Assembly: GCA_030614645.1 (NCBI GenBank)
Contig: JAUWTR010000019.1
Coordinates: forward strand, 1-10,309
DNA: 10,309 bases
DNA from: Candidatus Aminicenantota bacterium
GTDB lineage: Bacteria > Acidobacteriota > Aminicenantia > Aminicenantales > Aminicenantaceae
Reading direction: 5' to 3'
The notes below the pieces were generated by a model. The model was not told the origin of the DNA, did not search any database, and worked only from the letters and a program-made list of their open reading frames with translations. The position numbers were made by a program, and so were the translations under genes. This document shows, piece after piece, positions 6,348-10,309 of the stretch; position 1 is the first letter of the stretch, and the number at the start of each line of letters is the position of its first letter.

Positions 6348-7229
6348 ATGGATGTTGTTGAGAGCTTGAAACAAAAAAAAAGTGCAGTGGATACTGCTCT
6401 GGATACGATTCTACCTGGGGATGGTTCCGTTTTATCTCAGGCAATGCGCTATGCTGTGCTTTCTGGAGGAAAGCGGTTTCGGCCTTTACTTACCCTCTCA
6501 GTAGGAGAAAGCTTTGGCGCTGACCAAAAGACAGTCCTTCCTTTTGCCTGTGCAATTGAGTTGATCCATAATTACTCGCTTATTCATGATGATCTGCCTT
6601 GCCTGGATAATGATGATTTTCGCAGGGGAAAGCCTGCCTGTCATAAGGCTTATGGTGAAGATATTGCCCTTTTAGCCGGGGATGGATTATTAACTCTGGC
6701 ATTTGAATTAATGGCCAGCTCCTCCCTGAAAGGACAGGCTGCAGGTGTCAGGGGAGAGGTTATTATAGAGGTTAGCAGATCAGCTGGTGTGGGAGGGATG
6801 ATCGGCGGACAGATGCTGGATGTTACACTTACACCGGAAGGAATTTCTAAAGAGGAATTTCAAAGTATTATCGAGAAAAAAACAGCTTCTTTGATCCTTG
6901 CCTCAGTAAAGACAGGGGCTTTGTTGGGACAGGCCTCTTTGTCCCAGATGGAGGCTATATATGATTATGGCAAAAATATCGGACTGGCATTTCAGACCCG
7001 GGATGATATTCTGGATTCAGAGGAAGATGTTTCCAGCAGCAGAGTTACCCGTCCTAATTCTATAGCCGTATATGGTTATGAAAAAACAATGGAGAGGTTG
7101 GAAAGATATATAAGCCTGGCGATTGCTGCCTTGGATAGGATATCATTAGACACAAAAGAACTGATATTTTTAGCAGCAATGCTTTTAAAGGTTAAGAAAG
7201 GTAAAGAGAATGCGAAAAATACTGGATGA
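6348..7229 (+). CDS. ispA: Polyprenyl synthetase, probable (2E,6E)-farnesyl diphosphate synthase
   Basis: This enzyme condenses isopentenyl diphosphate with DMAPP and GPP to make FPP, the precursor of undecaprenyl phosphate and quinones. The 293-residue product has GGKRFRPLL (residues 40-48), the first aspartate-rich motif DDLPCLDNDD (Asp81 to Asp87) with the two-residue insertion, RRGKPACHKAYGE, GGQMLDV and the second motif DDILD (219-223). Tyr76, five residues before the first motif, together with the insertion fits bacterial FPP synthase rather than GGPP synthase. After DDILD the sequence is about 13 residues shorter than in E. coli IspA, and the usual KxTYP is replaced by RVTRP (see findings). 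Its ATG is six bases after xseB with only a weak GAG upstream, so it is probably coupled. The end overlaps dxs by 20 bases. Confidence 0.93.
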   Translation: MDVVESLKQKKSAVDTALDTILPGDGSVLSQAMRYAVLSGGKRFRPLLTLSVGESFGADQKTVLPFACAIELIHNYSLIHDDLPCLDNDDFRRGKPACHKAYGEDIALLAGDGLLTLAFELMASSSLKGQAAGVRGEVIIEVSRSAGVGGMIGGQMLDVTLTPEGISKEEFQSIIEKKTASLILASVKTGALLGQASLSQMEAIYDYGKNIGLAFQTRDDILDSEEDVSSSRVTRPNSIAVYGYEKTMERLERYISLAIAALDRISLDTKELIFLAAMLLKVKKGKENAKNTG

Positions 7230-9096
7230 GATAGAATCCCCCCAGGACATAAAAAGACTTACTTTAAAAGAACTCTCTCAAGTGGCGGGAGAAATCAGAG
7301 ATTTGATCATTCAGGTCGTCTCAAAAACCGGCGGACACCTTTCTTCAAATCTGGGGGTGGTAGAGCTAACCCTGGCCCTGGATTTTGTCTTCGATTTTCC
7401 CGTGGATAAAGTTATTTGGGATGTGGGGCATCAGTGCTATACTCACAAGATTATCACCGGCCGTAAAAACAGGTTTTCGACTTTGCGGCAGGCAGATGGC
7501 CTGAGTTGCTTTCCCTGTCGTGAGGAAAGCGAGTATGATGGTTTTAACACAGGTCATGCTTCTACTGCCCTCTCAGCAGCTCTGGGTATGGCTGTAGCCA
7601 GGGACAAGAAAAAAGAAGGACACCATGTTATGGCTGTGGTCGGAGATGGAGGGTTGACCGGAGGAATAGCCTGGGAAGCATTAAACCAGATCGGCCATCT
7701 GAGAGAGAAGCTGATCATTGTCTTGAATTACAATGAAATGTCGATATCTCCAAATGTAGGGGCCATTTCCCGATATCTTACTTACCTTGTTTCCGGACAA
7801 CCTTACTTACGCATTAAAGATCATGCGAAAACATTTTTAAAAGCCCTGCCTGTAATTGGTTGGCCTTTAATAAAGATGGGCCGGGGACTGGAAGAGGCGA
7901 TTAAGAAGGTTTTTTTCCCAGGCTTGCTATTTGAAGAGTTGGGAATACGGTACATCGGTCCGGTTCAGGGACACAGCTTGTCGTCTTTAATAGAAGTTTT
8001 TGAAGAAGCAAAAAACTGCAAGGGCCCGGTTCTCATTCATTGTGTGACTAAAAAAGGGAAAGGTTATGCTCCTGCCAAGTCAAACCCAGCCCGGTTTCAC
8101 AGTGCTTCTCCCTTTGAGATCAAATCCGGCAAAGCTAGCAGTACTGACAAAAGGGCTACTTTTTCTTCAGTATTCGGCAGTACTGTAGTCAAACTGGCTG
8201 GGAAAGACGAAAAGATAGTGGCCATAACAGCAGCAATGCCGGAAGGAACCGGGTTGGAAGCTTTTAGACAGAAGTATCCGGAACGATTCTATGATGTAGG
8301 CATAGCGGAACAGCATGCTGTTGATTTTGCTTCCGGGCTGGCACTTGGGGGATTTAAACCGCTGGTAGCGATCTATTCGACTTTTCTCCAGCGAGCTTAT
8401 GACCAGCTTTATCATGATGTCAGCCTGATGGATATTCCCATTGTTTTTGCCCTCGACAGGTCTGGGATCGTACCTGCTGACGGACCTACTCATCAGGGTA
8501 TCAATGATATTGTCTATCTCAGGCACATGCCTAATATGATAGTAATGGCGCCCAAAGATGAAAATGAACTGCAGCATATGGTAAAATCTGCCTTTTTATA
8601 TTCTCATCCTGCTGCTGTGCGTTTCCCCAAAGGGAAAGTATATGGGGTTACTATCGATAAGGAGATGAAACAAATTCCTCTGGGGGAAAGCGAGCTCCTG
8701 AGGGAAGGCTCGGATCTGCTTTTTGTATTTGGTAATATGGTCTATGCGGCTCTGGAAGCAGCCAAAAAGCTGAAAAAAGAGGGACTAGACTTAGCTGTAG
8801 TAAATGCCCGTTTTGCCAAACCTCTGGATGAGGAGATGATTCTGAGATATGCTCAGTCCGGCTGCAGGATCATAACTGTGGAGGAGGGTATTATAAACGG
8901 AGGGTTTGGAAGCGCAGTCCGGGAAGTGCTGGACAAAAATATGAAATTTGATGTCCGTTTTAAAAGCATAGGTCTGCCTTTGGATATTTATCCGGCTGGT
9001 GAAGTAGAGCAGATCAAAGCCATGTTGAAATTGGATGCAGAAGGACTGGCCGAGCAGATAAGAGAGTTCATTGCTCGGACAGCCGGTGAGCAATGA
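7210..9096 (+). CDS. dxs: 1-deoxy-D-xylulose-5-phosphate synthase
   Basis: DXS is the thiamine-diphosphate enzyme that joins pyruvate and glyceraldehyde 3-phosphate, the first step of the MEP pathway that supplies IspA. The 628-residue length is normal. It shows TGGHLSSNLGVVELTLAL (His43), WDVGHQCYTHKIITGR, GFNTGHASTALSAALGMA, the cofactor motif GDGGLTGG (Asp146) leading to LNYNEMSISPNVGA (Asn175), GIAEQHAVDFASGLA (catalytic Glu367) and DGPTHQGINDI. The C-terminal domain ends with a standard LDAEGLAEQIREF. The usual LNDN is LNYN here. AAAGG at 7197-7201 lies eight bases before ATG 7210 inside the end of ispA. The stop overlaps the tlyA start as ATGA. MEP-pathway use is therefore predicted for this organism. 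Confidence 0.97.
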   Translation: MRKILDEIESPQDIKRLTLKELSQVAGEIRDLIIQVVSKTGGHLSSNLGVVELTLALDFVFDFPVDKVIWDVGHQCYTHKIITGRKNRFSTLRQADGLSCFPCREESEYDGFNTGHASTALSAALGMAVARDKKKEGHHVMAVVGDGGLTGGIAWEALNQIGHLREKLIIVLNYNEMSISPNVGAISRYLTYLVSGQPYLRIKDHAKTFLKALPVIGWPLIKMGRGLEEAIKKVFFPGLLFEELGIRYIGPVQGHSLSSLIEVFEEAKNCKGPVLIHCVTKKGKGYAPAKSNPARFHSASPFEIKSGKASSTDKRATFSSVFGSTVVKLAGKDEKIVAITAAMPEGTGLEAFRQKYPERFYDVGIAEQHAVDFASGLALGGFKPLVAIYSTFLQRAYDQLYHDVSLMDIPIVFALDRSGIVPADGPTHQGINDIVYLRHMPNMIVMAPKDENELQHMVKSAFLYSHPAAVRFPKGKVYGVTIDKEMKQIPLGESELLREGSDLLFVFGNMVYAALEAAKKLKKEGLDLAVVNARFAKPLDEEMILRYAQSGCRIITVEEGIINGGFGSAVREVLDKNMKFDVRFKSIGLPLDIYPAGEVEQIKAMLKLDAEGLAEQIREFIARTAGEQ

Positions 9097-9887
9097 ACAA
9101 CAAGGTACGGGCAGACAAATTGGTCGTTAATCAAAGCTTGGCTGAAAACCTTCGGAAAGCTCGGGCATTGATTATGGCTGGCCTGGTTTTTTTGCAGCAG
9201 GAGAGAGTCCAAAAACCTTGTCAATTATTGGATAAAGAACAGAAATTAACGTTAAAGGAAATGTTGCCTTTTGTGTCCCGAGGAGGATTAAAATTAGGGG
9301 AAGCTCTTGAAAAGTTCAAATTTTCCGTAGACAACAAGGTCGCTGCTGACCTGGGGGCATCTACAGGGGGCTTCACCGATTGTCTGTTGCAGCGAGGAGT
9401 AAGGAAGGTTTTTGCTGTGGATGTGGACACCAGGCAGCTTGATTGGAATTTGCGCAAAGATCCGCGGGTGGTGTTGATAAATAAAAATGCCCGTTATTTA
9501 GAGAAGAAAGATTTTTCCGATACTTTGGATCTTATTACTATGGATGTGTCATTTATTTCTGTGTTAAAAATTCTACCTGCGCTAAAAACATTTATAGGAA
9601 ATGGCGACTTGATTTCCCTGATCAAACCTCAATTTGAAGTGCGAAAAGAGCAGGCAGGAAAAAAAGGCATTGTGCGTGATCCGGTTTTACATGAGGAGGT
9701 TTTAACCAGAATTACCCACCTAGCTCAAGATATGGGGTTTAATGTTAAAGGAGTTATGAGGACGTCTGTCCAGGGGCAGAAAGGAAATCGGGAATTTTTT
9801 ATTAGGTGGTCCCTGGATTCCGGGAGTTTAAGCCAAAAAAGCCTGAAGGATTTAGTAAAGGAGGCAGTCTGGAATGCGAAAAATTAA
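9093..9887 (+). CDS. tlyA: TlyA-family rRNA (cytidine-2'-O)-methyltransferase
   Basis: TlyA methylates the 2'-OH of cytidine in 23S rRNA (C1920) and, in the longer TlyA-II type, 16S rRNA (C1409); loss gives capreomycin resistance in mycobacteria. It is often misnamed hemolysin. The 264-residue product has an N-terminal S4 RNA-binding domain (residues about 5-60, RADKLVVNQSLAENLRKARALIMAGLVF) and an FtsJ/RrmJ-like methyltransferase domain. The SAM loop is DLGASTGGFTD (86-96). The predicted catalytic tetrad is Lys67 (SRGGLKL), Asp151 (MDVSFIS), Lys178 (LIKPQFE) and Glu234 (NREFF), with spacing close to M. tuberculosis TlyA. It starts in an ATGA overlap with dxs and overlaps nadK by 14 bases. 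The complete S4 N-terminus hints at type II, but this is unproven. Confidence 0.93.
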   Translation: MNNKVRADKLVVNQSLAENLRKARALIMAGLVFLQQERVQKPCQLLDKEQKLTLKEMLPFVSRGGLKLGEALEKFKFSVDNKVAADLGASTGGFTDCLLQRGVRKVFAVDVDTRQLDWNLRKDPRVVLINKNARYLEKKDFSDTLDLITMDVSFISVLKILPALKTFIGNGDLISLIKPQFEVRKEQAGKKGIVRDPVLHEEVLTRITHLAQDMGFNVKGVMRTSVQGQKGNREFFIRWSLDSGSLSQKSLKDLVKEAVWNAKN

Positions 9888-10224
9888 GCGCGTTGGATTT
9901 GTAATAAAACCGCATGCCCCTGATGTAAAAAAAGCCCTTGAAGAGCTGAGCCGCTATTTTTCTCAGAAAGAGATTGAATGCGTGCTGGAAGAAGCCGCTG
10001 CTAAAAAACTCGGCCGGACAGGAACTATTGCCAGGGAAAGAATTCCTTCCAAAGTGGACCTGGTTGTTGTCCTGGGGGGAGACGGGACTTTACTAAGTAT
10101 CGCCCATCTTGCTGCCCAGAAAAAAGTACCGGTTATGGGAGTAAATCTGGGAAGCCTCGGCTTTCTTACAGATGTTCCGCGAAGTGAGATGTTTTTATCT
10201 CTTGATGCCTATCTGGATGGCTAA
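9874..10224 (+). CDS. nadK: NAD kinase, N-terminal part, cut by an in-frame stop
   Basis: NAD kinase phosphorylates NAD to NADP and is essential in most bacteria. This 116-residue frame starts at ATG 9874 with a strong AAAGGAGG at 9857-9864. It has the N-terminal Rossmann-like strand KRVGFVIKPHAPD, the phosphate-binding motif VVLGGDGTLL (GGDG at 68-71, Asp70) and VPVMGVNLGSLGFLTDV. TAA at 10222-10224 then ends the frame just after LDAYLDG, where family members of about 270-300 residues continue. The same frame downstream (10225-10309) still reads as NAD kinase, so this is an interrupted gene and not a short variant. The cause may be a real nonsense insertion, a sequencing or assembly error in the adjoining hairpin, or read-through. 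Position after tlyA matches the usual clostridial order. Confidence 0.88.
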   Translation: MRKIKRVGFVIKPHAPDVKKALEELSRYFSQKEIECVLEEAAAKKLGRTGTIARERIPSKVDLVVVLGGDGTLLSIAHLAAQKKVPVMGVNLGSLGFLTDVPRSEMFLSLDAYLDG

Positions 10225-10250
10225 AATAAAAGCGTTAGCCATCTCCAGAT
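10211..10250 (+). repeat. Near-perfect inverted repeat spanning the nadK stop codon
   Basis: The left arm 10211-10224 (ATCTGGATGGCTAA) is the reverse complement of the right arm 10235-10250 (TTAGCCATCTCCAGAT) except for two extra bases in the right arm. The loop is ten bases. The TAA stop at 10222-10224 forms the loop-proximal end of the left arm. No T-run follows, so this is not a terminator. Confidence 0.85.
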
Positions 10251-10309
10251 GATTGAAGTTTTCACCAGAGGAAAAACATTCTATTGTCTGAATGATATTG
10301 TAATCAACA
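10225..10309 (+). pseudogene. nadK: Continuation of NAD kinase after the stop, cut by window end
   Basis: In the same reading frame as nadK, the 28 codons after TAA give NKSVSHLQMIEVFTRG and then KTFYCLNDIVIN. LNDIVIN corresponds to the conserved (L/I)N(D/E)(I/V)V motif of NAD kinases, which contacts the nicotinamide-side ribose or phosphate. The frame is open to the end of the window. No in-frame start with a good ribosome binding site is apparent close to the stop; ATG at 10249 is in frame but lacks an obvious Shine-Dalgarno. It should be read as the remainder of an interrupted gene. The rest of the protein lies outside the window. Confidence 0.8.

Noticed and set aside
10211..10250. Programmed translational bypass or stop recoding in nadK, suggested by GGC-TAA within a hairpin
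   Set aside because: The frame after TAA continues directly with NAD kinase sequence and there is no matched landing codon pattern; TAA is not the codon used for selenocysteine or pyrrolysine. A mutation or sequence error is simpler.
10211..10250. Intrinsic terminator at the nadK hairpin
   Set aside because: The stem is not followed by a T-run and lies within coding sequence.

Overview
The window is a continuous stretch of housekeeping genes, all on the + strand, with very little non-coding DNA. Its base composition is moderately AT-rich. The order thrS–infC–rpmI–rplT, then a zapB-like/zapA pair, rny–ymdB, and xseA–xseB–ispA–dxs–tlyA–nadK points to a bacterium. The last six genes are in the classical order of Clostridia and other Bacillota. 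RNase Y with its YmdB partner fits Bacillota but also several uncultured phyla. I would call it a Clostridia-like Bacillota or a related candidate lineage, and I cannot go lower from sequence alone. I see no mobile element, CRISPR array, tRNA or rRNA.

Layout. Positions 1–1505 hold translation genes: the 3' end of threonyl-tRNA synthetase, initiation factor IF-3 (starting at a rare ATT codon), and ribosomal proteins L35 and L20. Positions 1506–1642 are the longest non-coding stretch (137 bases) and hold a strong imperfect hairpin but no recognisable gene. Positions 1643–2229 encode a ZapB-like coiled-coil protein and ZapA, overlapping by ATGA and predicted to act on the FtsZ ring. A gap of about 84 bases follows, with two anti-Shine-Dalgarno segments before rny. 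Positions 2314–4669 encode RNase Y (membrane-anchored mRNA decay) and the YmdB phosphodiesterase. Positions 4659–6341 encode both subunits of exonuclease VII. Positions 6348–9096 encode farnesyl diphosphate synthase and DXP synthase of the MEP isoprenoid pathway. Positions 9093–9887 encode the TlyA rRNA 2'-O-methyltransferase. The window ends inside NAD kinase.

Most neighbouring genes overlap by 4–23 bases or are separated by fewer than 45, so translational coupling in one or a few long transcripts is likely. The 137-base gap is the most natural place for a transcription-unit boundary.

The strongest oddity is in nadK. An in-frame TAA at 10222–10224 splits otherwise good NAD kinase coding sequence. 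The stop forms the inner end of one arm of a near-perfect inverted repeat (10211–10250). Other points worth checking are the XseB C-terminus that imitates the SSB tail (…NNDLPF), a shortened and altered catalytic loop in IspA, and an Asp-to-Tyr change next to the Mg/TPP-binding Asn of DXS. I do not see an obviously new multi-gene system here.
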